A stretch of 64,000 nucleotides of DNA from Mycobacterium sp. ITM-2016-00316 (GCF_002968335.2 NZ_CP134398.1:4402001-4466000); one strand, 5' to 3'; positions 28,669-40,127 are shown, numbered from the stretch's first letter. The notes: generated by a model not told the origin, from the sequence alone. Numbers and translations: made by a program.

Positions 28669-30251
28669 GTCGCCACCAGTGCTCCGCCGGCCAGCAGCAG
28701 AGTGCGCTGCACTCCGATGTCGGCCAGGAAGCGCTCATCGTGGCTCACCACCACGAACGCTCCGCGATAGGCGTTCAGGGCCGACTCCAGCTGAGCGACG
28801 CTGGACAGATCCAGGTTGTTGGTCGGCTCGTCCAGCAGCAGCAGTTGCGGCGCCGGCTCGGCGAACAGCACACACGCCAGTGTCGCGCGCAGACGTTCCC
28901 CACCCGAAAGCGCGCCGATCGGGAGGTCGACGCGGTCACCGCGGAACAGGAACTGCGCCAACAGATGCCGGCGCCGGGTCACCGACAGCCCGGGCGCGTA
29001 GGTCGCCAGGCAATCGGCCACCGACGCCTGTTCGTCGAGCAGATCCAGCCGTTGGGACAGGTAGGCGATGCGACCGCCACTGCGCTGCACCTCACCGGCG
29101 TCGGGCTGCAGGTCACCGGAGATGATCCGGAGCAGCGTCGACTTCCCCACCCCGTTTGCACCGGTCAGCGCGATTCGCTCCGGACCGCGAATGTCGAGAT
29201 CGAGAGCGGTGAACATCCTTGACCCCACACCGGATCCGGCGAACATCACCCGGCCGGCGGGCACCTCGGTATCGGGCAGGTCCAGGGCCAGCACATCGTC
29301 ATCGCGCAGCGCCCGCTCGGCGTCGTCGAGCCGGACGCGGGCGTCGCCGACCCGCCGGGCGTGCACATCGTCGGCCTTGGCCGCCGACTGCTGAGCATCC
29401 CGTTTCAGCTTGCCGGCAACGATTTTCGGCAGGCCCGCGTCCTTGAGATTGCGTTTGGCGGTCGACGCCCGCTTGTCGGCTCGCTCACGCGCCTGCTGCA
29501 TCTGCTGCTTGTGCCGTTTGAGTTCCTGCTCGGCGTTGCGGACATTGCTCTCGGCGACTTCCTGGGCGGCCTGCACCGCCACCCGGTAATCGCTGAATCC
29601 GCCGCCGTAGAACGACATCTCGCCGGCCCGCAACTCCGCGATCGCGTCCATCCGGTCCAGCAACACCCGGTCGTGGCTGACCACCAGCAGGCATCCGCCG
29701 AAATCCTCCAGTGCGCCGTAAAGCCGTTGGCGGGCATCGCTATCCAGATTGTTGGTGGGCTCATCGAGGAGCAGGACATCGGGGCGGCGCAACAGCTGCG
29801 CGGTCAGTCCCAGCGACACCACCTGCCCGCCCGACAGCGTCGACAACGGGCGGTCCAGCTCCAGATCCAGCCCGAGCCGATCGAGTTCCGCGCGGGAGCG
29901 TTCCTGGATATCCCAGTCCTCACCGATGGCGGCGAACACGGCGTCACTGGCGTCCCCGGCAGCCAGCGCGTCCAGCGCGGCCACCACCGGAGCCACTCCG
30001 AGCACGTCGGAGACGGTGTGCTGGGCCAGGAACGGCAGATTCTGCGGCAGGTAGCCGAGCACCCCGTCGACCACCACGGCACCGGCCGAGGGTCTGAGTT
30101 CGCCGGCGATCAGCCGCAGCAGCGTGCTCTTGCCGGCGCCGTTGGGCGCCATCAGCCCGAATCGGCCGCGGCCGAAGGAGCAGGACAGATCCGCGAACAC
30201 CGGGGTGTCATCGGGCCACTGGAACGAAAGATGGGAACAGACAACAGACAT
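28665..30251 (-). CDS. ABC-F family ATPase (ribosome-associated)
   Basis: A 528-residue soluble protein with two ABC domains. The first has Walker [10 protein letters not shown], signature LSGGQ and LLLDEPTNNLD; the second has TGANGVGKST, LSGGE and LLLDEPTNNLD. A charged linker of about 80 residues (ELKRHKQQMQQARERADKRAS) is the P-site tRNA interaction motif region. There is no membrane domain, so it is a translation-factor or antibiotic-resistance ABC-F rather than a transporter. A 12-codon leader ORF lies 56 bp upstream. GGAG lies 7 nt before the ATG. Confidence 0.92.
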   Translation of the reverse strand: MSVVCSHLSFQWPDDTPVFADLSCSFGRGRFGLMAPNGAGKSTLLRLIAGELRPSAGAVVVDGVLGYLPQNLPFLAQHTVSDVLGVAPVVAALDALAAGDASDAVFAAIGEDWDIQERSRAELDRLGLDLELDRPLSTLSGGQVVSLGLTAQLLRRPDVLLLDEPTNNLDSDARQRLYGALEDFGGCLLVVSHDRVLLDRMDAIAELRAGEMSFYGGGFSDYRVAVQAAQEVAESNVRNAEQELKRHKQQMQQARERADKRASTAKRNLKDAGLPKIVAGKLKRDAQQSAAKADDVHARRVGDARVRLDDAERALRDDDVLALDLPDTEVPAGRVMFAGSGVGSRMFTALDLDIRGPERIALTGANGVGKSTLLRIISGDLQPDAGEVQRSGGRIAYLSQRLDLLDEQASVADCLATYAPGLSVTRRRHLLAQFLFRGDRVDLPIGALSGGERLRATLACVLFAEPAPQLLLLDEPTNNLDLSSVAQLESALNAYRGAFVVVSHDERFLADIGVQRTLLLAGGALVAT

Positions 30252-30307
30252 GCGGGAACTCCACAGTGAGGAGAGGTTTTCCAGGACGACAGAGGAGATC
30301 TCGGGAC

Positions 30308-30346
30308 TTACCCGGAGATGTCGTCGATTCCCAGCACGTGCACCAT
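30308..30346 (-). CDS. Leader ORF upstream of ABC-F gene (putative attenuator peptide)
   Basis: ATG GTG CAC GTG ... GGG TAA encodes MVHVLGIDDISG. It begins 14 bp after the dapE stop and ends 56 bp before the ABC-F ATG. The intervening RNA contains CTCC (minus strand 30273-30270) able to pair with the GGAG ribosome site (30262-30259). This layout is typical of ribosome-mediated attenuation of antibiotic-inducible ABC-F or rRNA-methylase genes. Translation is not proven. Confidence 0.5.
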   Translation of the reverse strand: MVHVLGIDDISG

Positions 30347-30360
30347 GCTACCGAAACCGG

Positions 30361-31428
30361 TCAAGCGGTTAAGTAGGCCCGCAACGTCTCGGTGGTCGCG
30401 GTGATCGCCGCGATGTCGACGTGCTCGTCGACCTTGTGCGCCAGGTTCGGATCCCCCGGACCGTAGTTCACCGCGGCGATGCCCAGCGCCGCGAACCGCG
30501 ACACATCGGTCCAGCCGTACTTGGCGCGCACCTGTCCCCCGGCCGCGGCCACCAGCGCGGCGGCCGCAGGATTGGCCAGGCCCGGCAGCGCCCCCGCCGC
30601 GGCATCGGTGACCTGCAGGGACACATCCAGGCCCGCGAGCACCTCGTGCACGTGCGTCACCGCCTGCTCGACGCTGCGGTCGGGTGCGAACCGGAAGTTG
30701 ACCGTCACCGTCGCCGCATCCGGGATGACGTTGCCCGCGATACCACCGTCGATGCGCACCGCCGAGAGTCCCTCGCGGTACACGCACCCGTCGATGTCCA
30801 CGCTGCGTGCCTCATACCGCGACAGCCGGTCGAGCACGGCGCCCAGCTTGTGAATGGCGTTCTCGCCCAGCCACGATCGGGCCGAATGCGCCCGGGTCCC
30901 GGCCGCGCTCGCGACGATCCGGATGGTGCCCTGACAGCCCGCCTCGATGAACCCGCCGGACGGCTCGCCCAGGATCGCGACGTCGGCGGCCAGCCAGTCC
31001 GGCAGTTCACGCTCGATGCGGCCCAACCCGTTGGCGCCGGCCTCGATCTCCTCACAGTCGTACATGACCAGGGTGAGGTCGTGGGCGGGCTCGTCGATGG
31101 TGGCGGCGAGGTGCAGGAACACCGCATCGCCGGACTTCATGTCCGAGGTGCCGCACCCGTACATCCGGCCGTCTTCGACGCGGCTGGGCAGGTTGTCGGC
31201 GGCGGGCACGGTGTCGGTGTGCCCGGCCAGCAGTACCCGCGACGGCCGACCCAGGTGGGTGCGGGCCAGCACCGCGTCGCCGTTGCGGATCACCTCGAAA
31301 TGCGGGGCTTGCTCGCGCAGCGCGGCCTCGATCTCGGCGGCGATGCGTTGCTCGTGGCGCGACTCACTGGGGATGTCCACCAACGCGGCGGTCAGTGCGA
31401 TCGGATCGGCGTGCAGGTCTAGCCCCAT
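30361..31428 (-). CDS. dapE: Succinyl-diaminopimelate desuccinylase DapE
   Basis: A 355-residue M20 metallopeptidase. Metal and active-site motifs are [12 protein letters not shown] (His, Asp), [10 protein letters not shown] (Asp), [12 protein letters not shown] (catalytic Glu-Glu) and [16 protein letters not shown]. It hydrolyses N-succinyl-LL-DAP in lysine and peptidoglycan synthesis. ATG 31428 gives the length of Rv1202. It is divergent from dapD, with 34 bp between starts. Confidence 0.95.
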   Translation of the reverse strand: MGLDLHADPIALTAALVDIPSESRHEQRIAAEIEAALREQAPHFEVIRNGDAVLARTHLGRPSRVLLAGHTDTVPAADNLPSRVEDGRMYGCGTSDMKSGDAVFLHLAATIDEPAHDLTLVMYDCEEIEAGANGLGRIERELPDWLAADVAILGEPSGGFIEAGCQGTIRIVASAAGTRAHSARSWLGENAIHKLGAVLDRLSRYEARSVDIDGCVYREGLSAVRIDGGIAGNVIPDAATVTVNFRFAPDRSVEQAVTHVHEVLAGLDVSLQVTDAAAGALPGLANPAAAALVAAAGGQVRAKYGWTDVSRFAALGIAAVNYGPGDPNLAHKVDEHVDIAAITATTETLRAYLTA

Positions 31429-31462
31429 GATGATCAACCGTAGTCCAGTAACCTTGCCCAAC

Positions 31463-32407
31463 GTGACTGCTGCATCTGGCTTCGGCCTGGCCACCATCGC
31501 CGCCGACGGAACCGTCCTGGACACCTGGTTTCCCGCTCCCGAGCTGACCGGTGACGGATCCACGGGTACAACCCGGCTGTCGGTCGCCGAGCTGACCGAC
31601 AACCTGGCCGACCTCACCGGCCCGGACACCGACCGCGATGTCGAGGTCGTCGCGGTGCGCACCACCATCGCCTCGCTCGACGACAAACCCGTCGATACCT
31701 TCGACGCCTACCTGCGACTGCACCTGCTGTCGCATCGGCTGACCGTCCCCCACGAGGCCAACCTGGACGGCATCTTCGGGCTGCTGGCCAACGTGGTCTG
31801 GACGAACTTCGGTCCCGCCGCGGTCGAGGGCTTCGAGCTGGTACGCGCCAAGCTGCGCCGCCGCGGGGCCGTCACGGTGTACGGCATCGACAAGTTCCCG
31901 CGGATGGTCGACTACGTCACCCCGACCGGCGTGCGCATCGCCGACGCCGACCGGGTGCGCCTGGGCGCGCACCTGGCGCCGGGCACCACGGTCATGCACG
32001 AGGGCTTCGTCAACTTCAATGCCGGGACGCTGGGCACCTCCATGGTGGAGGGCCGCATCTCCGCCGGTGTGGTGGTCGGTGACGGCTCGGACGTCGGCGG
32101 CGGCGCCTCGATCATGGGCACGTTGTCCGGCGGCGGCAAGGAGGTCATCTCGGTGGGCAAGCGCTGCCTGCTGGGCGCCAACGCCGGGCTGGGCATCTCG
32201 CTGGGCGACGACTGCGTCATCGAAGCGGGCCTGTATGTCACCGGCGGCACCAAGGTCAGCACCGCCGACGGGCAGACCGTCAAGGCCAAGGATCTGTCCG
32301 GTTCGAACAATCTGCTGTTCCGCCGCAACTCGCTGTCCGGGGCGGTCGAGGTGGTCAAACGTGACGGCACCGGCATCACGTTGAACGACGCGTTGCACGC
32401 CAACTGA
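31463..32407 (+). CDS. dapD: Tetrahydrodipicolinate N-succinyltransferase DapD
   Basis: A 314-residue left-handed beta-helix acyltransferase. The mycobacterial-type N-terminal domain ([11 protein letters not shown]) is followed by hexapeptide repeats ([41 protein letters not shown]). It succinylates tetrahydrodipicolinate using succinyl-CoA, the step before DapC. It starts at GTG 31463. Homologue of Rv1201c. Confidence 0.96.
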   Translation: MTAASGFGLATIAADGTVLDTWFPAPELTGDGSTGTTRLSVAELTDNLADLTGPDTDRDVEVVAVRTTIASLDDKPVDTFDAYLRLHLLSHRLTVPHEANLDGIFGLLANVVWTNFGPAAVEGFELVRAKLRRRGAVTVYGIDKFPRMVDYVTPTGVRIADADRVRLGAHLAPGTTVMHEGFVNFNAGTLGTSMVEGRISAGVVVGDGSDVGGGASIMGTLSGGGKEVISVGKRCLLGANAGLGISLGDDCVIEAGLYVTGGTKVSTADGQTVKAKDLSGSNNLLFRRNSLSGAVEVVKRDGTGITLNDALHAN

Positions 32408-32416
32408 CGGCGAAAG

Positions 32417-32761
32417 TTACTCCGGGGCGAGGATGCAGAACTCGTTGCCCTCGGGATCGGCCAGCACCACCCAGCTCTGCTCGCCCTGACCGATGTCCAC
32501 CCGGCGCGCGCCCCGGGCGAGCACCCGGTCGACCTCGGCCTGCTGGTCCTGCGGCGTGAAGTCCAGGTGCAGCCGGTTCTTGACCACCTTGTCGTCGGGG
32601 ACGGCGAGGAACAACCATTCGGGGCCGTGCCCCGGCGGCGGGGTCAGCACCACATCGCCGTCGGCATCGGTGTGGTGCGGCCATCCGAGCACCTCGGCCC
32701 ACCATGCTCCCAGCGCCTCGGGATCGTGGGCGTCCACGCAGATCTGGGTCAGCCTCAACAT
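32417..32761 (-). CDS. VOC/glyoxalase-like domain protein
   Basis: A 114-residue single VOC module pair: LTQICVDAHDPEALGAWWAEVLGW at the N-terminus and VVLADPEGNEFCIL at the C-terminus, with LHLDFTPQDQ between. It is the type often annotated as glyoxalase-like or bleomycin-resistance-like. It probably binds a metal or small hydrophobic ligand; substrate unknown. It overlaps fadD36 by 7 bp. Confidence 0.85.
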   Translation of the reverse strand: MLRLTQICVDAHDPEALGAWWAEVLGWPHHTDADGDVVLTPPPGHGPEWLFLAVPDDKVVKNRLHLDFTPQDQQAEVDRVLARGARRVDIGQGEQSWVVLADPEGNEFCILAPE

Positions 32762-34182
32762 GGGTCGACTCCCCGTGTCACGAGTTCCTTCTTGAGCACC
32801 TTGCCCATCGCGTTGCGTGGCAGATTTTCCACGATGCGCACCTCCCTTGGCCTCTTGTGCACCGAAAGTTGTTCGGCGACAAATTCGATCAGCAGGTCGG
32901 GATCCGCGTCGCCGACGACGAAGGCCACGATCCGCTGCCCCAGGTCGTCATCGGGCACGCCGACCACCGCCGCCTCGTCCACCCCGGGATGTCCCAGCAG
33001 AACGGTTTCGATCTCGCCGGCGCCGATCCGGAACCCGCCCGATTTGATCAGGTCGACCGATGCGCGCCCGACGATGCGGTGCATACCGTCGGCGTCGATC
33101 ACCGCGACATCACCTGTGCGGTACCAGCCTTCGGCGTCGAATGCCTCGGCCGTCGCATCGGGCCTGTTGAGGTAGCCGCTGAAGTTCGTCGGGCTCTTCA
33201 CCTGGAGCTGCCCGATGGATTCCCCGTCGTGCGGGACGGGCCGACCCTCGTCGTCGACCAGCCGGGTCTGCACGCCGGCCACCGGCAGACCCACCCAGCC
33301 CGGCCGGCGCTCCCCGTCGACCCGGGTGCTGATGGTGATCAGCGATTCTGTGCTGCCGTACCTCTCGATCGGCGCGTGACCGGTCAGCCTCACCAGATCC
33401 TCGAACACGGGCGTCGGTAGCGCCGCACTGCCCGACACCAACAGCCGCGCCGAGGACAGCGCGCGGGCGGCATCGGCGTCGGCGGCGATGCGTGACCACA
33501 CCGTCGGCACCCCGAAATACAGCGTGCCTGCCGCCTCGGCATAGGCCTGCGGCGTCGGCTTCCCGGTGTGTACGAACCGGTTTCCGATGCGCAGTGAACC
33601 CAGCAATCCGAGCACCAGCCCGTGCACATGGAACAACGGCAGACCGTGTACCAGGGTGTCGGCGGCCGTCCAGTCCCAGGCTTGGGCCAACGCGTCGATA
33701 TCGGCGGCGATGGCGCGCCGACTGATCGTGACTCCCTTGGGCAGCCCGGTGGTGCCGGAGGTGTACATGATCATGGCCGTCGCTTCGGGGCGCGGCTCGG
33801 CGTAGCGGTGCCAGGACCGGGCGTGCATCCGCACCGGAATATGCGGTAGCCCTTGGCTTTCGGCGGGTAGCTCGCCGAGCCAGGCCTGTACGCCGGAATC
33901 GCTGAGCAGGTGCGCCCGCTCGGTGGCCCCGACATCGGCGGGCACCGGCACGAACGGCACACCGGCGATCAGGCATCCGATGACCGCCAGCACCGTCGTC
34001 GCGGTGGGTGTGGCCAGGATCGCGACCCGCTGGGCCCGCGCAACACGTTCGGCCACCGAGGTGCCCGCCCCCACCAGGTCACTGCGGCTCAGCGACACAC
34101 CGTCGATACGCACCGCGTCGGCCCGGTCGTGCCCGGCGGCTACGACGGCCGGGTCCAGCGAGGTCAGCAACACCGTAGACAT
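32755..34182 (-). CDS. fadD36: Acyl-CoA synthetase FadD36
   Basis: A 475-residue ANL adenylating enzyme of malonyl/acyl-CoA synthetase type. P-loop YTSGTTGLPKGVTI, ERYGSTES, WYRTGDVAV and the A8/A10 motifs GRASVDLIKSGGFRI and NAMGKVLKKEL with the catalytic Lys are present. It matches Rv1193 in length and order relative to dapD. It is co-directional and overlapping with the VOC gene. Confidence 0.92.
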   Translation of the reverse strand: MSTVLLTSLDPAVVAAGHDRADAVRIDGVSLSRSDLVGAGTSVAERVARAQRVAILATPTATTVLAVIGCLIAGVPFVPVPADVGATERAHLLSDSGVQAWLGELPAESQGLPHIPVRMHARSWHRYAEPRPEATAMIMYTSGTTGLPKGVTISRRAIAADIDALAQAWDWTAADTLVHGLPLFHVHGLVLGLLGSLRIGNRFVHTGKPTPQAYAEAAGTLYFGVPTVWSRIAADADAARALSSARLLVSGSAALPTPVFEDLVRLTGHAPIERYGSTESLITISTRVDGERRPGWVGLPVAGVQTRLVDDEGRPVPHDGESIGQLQVKSPTNFSGYLNRPDATAEAFDAEGWYRTGDVAVIDADGMHRIVGRASVDLIKSGGFRIGAGEIETVLLGHPGVDEAAVVGVPDDDLGQRIVAFVVGDADPDLLIEFVAEQLSVHKRPREVRIVENLPRNAMGKVLKKELVTRGVDPC

Positions 34183-34205
34183 TCTTGCGAGGCTACCCTT
34201 GCGCT

Positions 34206-34745
34206 ATGCCACCGATCGAGCGGATGTCCAGTCGTGAGGTCTACCGCAACAGCTGGATGACGGTGCGCGAGGACGCGATCCGGCGTCCGGACGGCAGCCA
34301 CGGCATCTACGGCGTGATCGACAAGCCCACCTACGCGCTGGTGATCGCGCGCGACGGTGATCTGTTCCATCTCGTCGAGCAGTACCGCTACCCGATCGGG
34401 TTGCGGCGCTGGGAGTTCCCGCAAGGTACCGCGCCGGACCGGGCCGATCTGGAACCGCTCGAACTGGCGGCCCGCGAACTCCGCGAGGAGACGGGGCTGC
34501 GGGCGGACTCGCTGGTCCGGCTCGGGCGACTCGATGTCGCGCCAGGAATGAGCAGCCAGCGCGGGTGGGTGTTCCTGGCGACCGGGCTGACCCAGGGTGA
34601 GCATGAGCGCGAGCACGAAGAGCAGGACATGCACAGCGCCTGGTTCACCGCCGCGCAGATCGAACAGATGATCCGTGACGGCGACATCACGGATGCGCAG
34701 ACGATCGCTGCGTGGACGATGATGACGCTGGCCGGACGCGGCTGA
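34206..34745 (+). CDS. NUDIX hydrolase (ADP-ribose pyrophosphatase-like)
   Basis: A 179-residue NUDIX protein with PQGTAPDRADLEPLELAARELREETGL: the catalytic core REL-x-EETGL is intact, although the spacing from the leading Gly is longer than the standard box. YRYPIGLRRWEFPQG is typical of ADP-ribose or nucleotide-sugar pyrophosphatases. ATG 34206 is chosen; ATG 34224 is possible. It is divergent from fadD36 with 23 bp between starts. Confidence 0.87.
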   Translation: MPPIERMSSREVYRNSWMTVREDAIRRPDGSHGIYGVIDKPTYALVIARDGDLFHLVEQYRYPIGLRRWEFPQGTAPDRADLEPLELAARELREETGLRADSLVRLGRLDVAPGMSSQRGWVFLATGLTQGEHEREHEEQDMHSAWFTAAQIEQMIRDGDITDAQTIAAWTMMTLAGRG

Positions 34746-34866
34746 CACTCGTTCACCGTCACAATGTGGTCTCTAATTGACGCAGCAGACATGACGATCA
34801 GCGGTTTTGTCATCACCCCCCGCTACCTTGAGGTCAGCTGATCTTTTTGACTGAATAGGGAAAGGG

Positions 34867-35364
34867 ATGTTGGTCCGTCGACTGTGCACTGCGTTGGCAG
34901 CCGTCCTGGTGGCCGGCCTCGCACCCATGCCCTCTGCCGCCGCGGTCGGCCAGGGGTGGAACGGCCGCTACAACGTCGTGACCTATGCATCGCAGAAGAA
35001 CGGCACCAGCGTCGCCGCCCGCCAGGCCGAGGGCGACCTCAGCGCCGTCTACACGTTCGCCACGGCCTGCGCCGGGAGCGCCTGCGTCGCCACCGTGCTG
35101 GACGGGCCGGCGCCGTCGAACCCGACGATTCCGCAGCCGCAGCGCTACAAGTGGACCGGCGAGAAGTGGACCTTCGCCTACAACTGGCAGTGGGAGTGCT
35201 ATCTCGGGGACAGCACTCCGCGGGTGTTCAGCCCGGCGCAGTCCTGGGTCAGCTACACACCCCAGGCCGACGGGACCCTGCAGGGCAGCTGGTACACCGA
35301 CATCCTCAGCGGGCCCTGCCGTGGCAACGTGCTGATGCCGGCCGCGGCGTTCCCCGCGCCCTAG
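34867..35364 (+). CDS. Conserved mycobacterial secreted protein
   Basis: A 165-residue protein with a signal peptide (MLVRRLCTALAAVLVAGLAP...SAAA), followed by a beta-rich mature region with GWNGRYNVVTYASQKNGTSVAARQ, four cysteines suited to two disulfides, and a Trp/Tyr-rich centre. This is a family I recognise from several mycobacteria without known function. A purine-rich AGGGAAAGGG precedes the ATG. It has its own promoter region in 34746-34866. Confidence 0.8.
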   Translation: MLVRRLCTALAAVLVAGLAPMPSAAAVGQGWNGRYNVVTYASQKNGTSVAARQAEGDLSAVYTFATACAGSACVATVLDGPAPSNPTIPQPQRYKWTGEKWTFAYNWQWECYLGDSTPRVFSPAQSWVSYTPQADGTLQGSWYTDILSGPCRGNVLMPAAAFPAP

Positions 35365-35428
35365 GGCCGTAATACGTCGGTCATCTCAGGGGAAACCCTG
35401 CGCAACGTCACTCTCCCAGGATGACGGG

Positions 35429-37066
35429 ATGGCAGCGCCCACGCCCACAGTCCGTCCGGTCGACGAAGTCCCGCCGCTGAAACGACTGCTGCCACTTGGC
35501 ATCCAACATGTGCTGGCGATGTATGCCGGCGCGGTCGCGGTACCGCTGATCGTCGGTGGCGCGATGGTCGGCGCCGGCCAACTCGAGCAGTCCGACATCG
35601 TGCACCTGATCATGGCCGACCTGTTCGTGGCCGGGATCGCGACGATCATCCAGTCAGTGGGTTTCTGGCGCTTCGGTGTTCGGTTGCCGCTGATGCAGGG
35701 CGTCACGTTCGCCGCGGTGGGCCCGATGATCACCATCGGTATCAATCACGGCATCACCACCATCTACGGATCGGTGATCGCGTGCGGTCTCTTCATGATG
35801 CTGCTCGCGCCGGTGTTCGGGAAACTCATCCGGTTCTTCCCGCCCCTGGTGACCGGCACCATCATCTTGATCATCGGCGTCTCGCTGATGCGGGTGGCTG
35901 CCGGCTGGTTCGGCGGCGGCAACGCCGCCGGCCCGGACTTCGGTTCGCCGACGGCGATCGGGCTGGGATTCTTCACCCTGGCGACGATCATCGTCATCGA
36001 GCGGTTCGCGCCCGAGGCGATGCGCCGGGTGTCGATCCTGCTCGGTCTGCTCATCGGCACGATCGTCGCGGTCCCGTTCGGCCTCACCAACTGGGACCAC
36101 ATGGGGGACTACAACTGGGTCGGCTTTGTCACCCCGTTCCAGTTCGGTACCCCGACGTTCGAGATCAGCTCGATCATCGCGCTGCTCATCGTGGGCATCG
36201 TGATCATGACCGAGACCACCGGCGATATCGTGGCGGTCGGTGAGATCGTCGAGGAGAAGATCACCCCGCGCAAGCTCGCCGACGGTCTGCGCGCCGACGG
36301 CCTCGGCACCGTCATCGGCGGCATCTTCAACACGTTCCCGTACACCGCGTTCGCCCAGAACGTCGGGCTGGTCGCCATCACCGGCGTGCGGACCCGCCAC
36401 GTCGCGACGGTCGCCGGGATCATCTTGATCCTGCTCGGATTGCTGCCCAAGATGGCCGCCGTCGTCGAGGGCATCCCGCTGCCGGTGCTCGGTGGCGCCG
36501 GGGTGGCCCTGTTCGGCATGGTGGCCGCCAGCGGCGTCCGGACGTTGACCAAGGTGACGTTCACCAACACCAACATCCTGGTGGTGGCGATCTCCGTCGG
36601 GGTGGCGATGCTGACCGAGGCCAAGCTGTACTACACCGACCGCACGCTGGGCGACACCCCGGTGAACGTCTCGCTGGACCTCTACCACCAGTTCCCGGAC
36701 TGGTTCCAGACGATCTTCCATTCCGGGATATCGGCGGGCGCCCTCGCCGCGATCCTGCTGAACTTGCTGCTCAACAGCCGCGGCGCCGACACCGAGTCCG
36801 ACGAACTGTCCGCGCACGACGCTCCCCGGGGCGCGCTGCCCGATCCGTTGGACGCACTGCGCGCCGCCGACCCGTCGACACCGCCGCAGCGGCTGCGCCA
36901 ACTCGCCGAGGACCGCCCCGAACTGCGCACCATCATCGTCACCAATCCGTCCACGGACCGCCAGACGTGTGCGTGGATCCGCGACCAGGGCGACGAGCAG
37001 GTGGCCACGGTATGCCAGAAATGGGACGAGGTCACCGAGGGCAGGTTCTCCACCCGCGGAGGCTGA
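35429..37066 (+). CDS. NCS2 nucleobase (uracil/xanthine) permease with C-terminal variant leucine-rich-repeat domain
   Basis: A 545-residue protein. Residues 15-450 form the NCS2/UraA-type symporter with about 14 helices, including the start LLPLGIQHVLAMYAGAVAVPL, the substrate motif MTETTGDIVAVGE and NTFPYTAFAQNVGL. The substrate is likely xanthine, urate or uracil, imported with H+ or Na+. Residues about 465-545 are an added cytoplasmic domain with TPPQRLRQLAEDRPELRTI and NPSTDRQTCAWIRDQGD, resembling variant leucine-rich repeats. Such a fusion is unusual. Confidence 0.88.
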   Translation: MAAPTPTVRPVDEVPPLKRLLPLGIQHVLAMYAGAVAVPLIVGGAMVGAGQLEQSDIVHLIMADLFVAGIATIIQSVGFWRFGVRLPLMQGVTFAAVGPMITIGINHGITTIYGSVIACGLFMMLLAPVFGKLIRFFPPLVTGTIILIIGVSLMRVAAGWFGGGNAAGPDFGSPTAIGLGFFTLATIIVIERFAPEAMRRVSILLGLLIGTIVAVPFGLTNWDHMGDYNWVGFVTPFQFGTPTFEISSIIALLIVGIVIMTETTGDIVAVGEIVEEKITPRKLADGLRADGLGTVIGGIFNTFPYTAFAQNVGLVAITGVRTRHVATVAGIILILLGLLPKMAAVVEGIPLPVLGGAGVALFGMVAASGVRTLTKVTFTNTNILVVAISVGVAMLTEAKLYYTDRTLGDTPVNVSLDLYHQFPDWFQTIFHSGISAGALAAILLNLLLNSRGADTESDELSAHDAPRGALPDPLDALRAADPSTPPQRLRQLAEDRPELRTIIVTNPSTDRQTCAWIRDQGDEQVATVCQKWDEVTEGRFSTRGG

Positions 37067-37104
37067 CCCGATGAGTTTTCCCGTCGGCCGCGGTCGGTAC
37101 CGGC

Positions 37105-37500
37105 ATGAGTGCCGAAACCGATATCCGAATGCTGATCGCCCGCTGGGTGGACGGCATCAGGGCCTGCGACCTCGACGCCGTGACCGCCGCGCATTCCGAT
37201 GACATCGTCATGTTCGACGTGCCACCGCCCTACGAAGGAATCCGCGGCAAGCCGGCCTACCGCGAGAGCTGGCCGCCGTTCTTCGAATTCATCCGCAGCG
37301 GAGCCACTTTCGAGCTTGTCGAGCTGAATGTCGACGCCGGCGAGGACGTCGCCTTTGCCTACGGGCTGTTGCGCTGCGGTGGCGAGAAGGAGTTTGCGGA
37401 CAATCCGGACATCCGGCTGCGCCTGTCCATGGGCCTGCGCAGGATCGACGGGAAATGGCTGATCGCCCACGAACACCACTCGTTCCCGGACACGACCTAG
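37105..37500 (+). CDS. SnoaL/ketosteroid isomerase-like NTF2-fold protein
   Basis: A 131-residue cone-shaped NTF2-fold protein: IRMLIARWVDGIRACDLDAVTAAHSDD then VMFDVPPPYEG and a C-terminal GKWLIAHEHHSFP. Such proteins bind small hydrophobic or polar ligands, and some are isomerases or hydrolases. Substrate unknown. It converges with putB, leaving 1 bp between stops. Confidence 0.85.
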   Translation: MSAETDIRMLIARWVDGIRACDLDAVTAAHSDDIVMFDVPPPYEGIRGKPAYRESWPPFFEFIRSGATFELVELNVDAGEDVAFAYGLLRCGGEKEFADNPDIRLRLSMGLRRIDGKWLIAHEHHSFPDTT

Positions 37501-37501
37501 C

Positions 37502-38452
37502 TCAGTCGACGAGCGCCCGCACGAAGAACGCGAGGTTGGCCGGACGCTCGGCGAGGCGGCGCACGAAGTAGCCGTACCACTGGGTGCCGAATGGCACGTA
37601 CACCCGGACGTGGCTGCTGTCGACCAGCCGGCGTTGCTCGGCATCGCGGATGCCGTAGAGCATCTGGTACTCGTAATCGGCGACGCCACGGCCGAATTCG
37701 CGCACCATCGCGGGGACCGCGTCGATGATCTCCGGGTCGTGGGATGCCACCATCGGGTAACCACTACCGGCCATCAGGATGCGCAGGCACCGCAGGTAGG
37801 AGTCGGTGACCTCGGCGCGCTCACGGAACGCCACCGACGCCGGCTCGTCGTAGGCACCCTTGCACAACCGGATGCGCGCCCCGGACGCCGCGAACTCCCG
37901 GCAATCGCCCTCGGAGCGCTTGAGGTATGCCTGCAACACGGTGCCGAGCCAGTCGAACTCCGTGCGCAGGTCCCGCACGATGGACAGCGTGGAATCGGTC
38001 GTCGTGTGGTCCTCGGCGTCCACCGTCACCCAGACACCGACGTCACGGGCCTTGGCGCAGATGGTGTGCGCGTTCTCCATGGCGATCTTCGCACCGTCCC
38101 GCGGCAGCGCCTGGCCCAGCGCCGACAGCTTCAGCGATACCTCCAGGGACAGAGGTTCCGGTCCGGTCTCGCCCCGTCCCTCCAGCGCGTCCAGCAGGTC
38201 GAGGTAGGCCTGCACGGTCGCGTCGGCGGTCTCGACATCGGTGACATCCTCGCCCAGGTAGTCGATGCTGACGAAGCGCCGTGAATCCCGCAGCACAGCA
38301 ACAGAACCCATCGCGTCATCAATGGTCTCGCCGGGCACGAAGCGGTGCACGACATCGCGGGTCACGGGCATTCGCTCCGCCGTGCGCCGCAGCGCGTCGG
38401 ACCGGCTGGCCGCGAGGATCGCGGGCCGTGCCAGCTTCTGGAAGACGCTCAT
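37502..38452 (-). CDS. putB: Proline dehydrogenase
   Basis: A 316-residue FAD-dependent monofunctional proline dehydrogenase (PruB type) with a TIM barrel. Motifs include the D-E-H pattern WVTVDAEDHTTTD, RLCKGAYDEP and the C-terminal QMLYGIRDAEQRRL and VRVYVPFGTQWYGYFVRRLAERP. It oxidises proline to P5C. The gene lies 2 bp after rocA in one operon. Homologue of Rv1188. Confidence 0.95.
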   Translation of the reverse strand: MSVFQKLARPAILAASRSDALRRTAERMPVTRDVVHRFVPGETIDDAMGSVAVLRDSRRFVSIDYLGEDVTDVETADATVQAYLDLLDALEGRGETGPEPLSLEVSLKLSALGQALPRDGAKIAMENAHTICAKARDVGVWVTVDAEDHTTTDSTLSIVRDLRTEFDWLGTVLQAYLKRSEGDCREFAASGARIRLCKGAYDEPASVAFRERAEVTDSYLRCLRILMAGSGYPMVASHDPEIIDAVPAMVREFGRGVADYEYQMLYGIRDAEQRRLVDSSHVRVYVPFGTQWYGYFVRRLAERPANLAFFVRALVD

Positions 38453-38454
38453 CG

Positions 38455-40092
<1,638 letters not shown>

Positions 40093-40127
40093 ACCCGCAA
40101 CGATGACTGATCCCATCGCCGCATATA

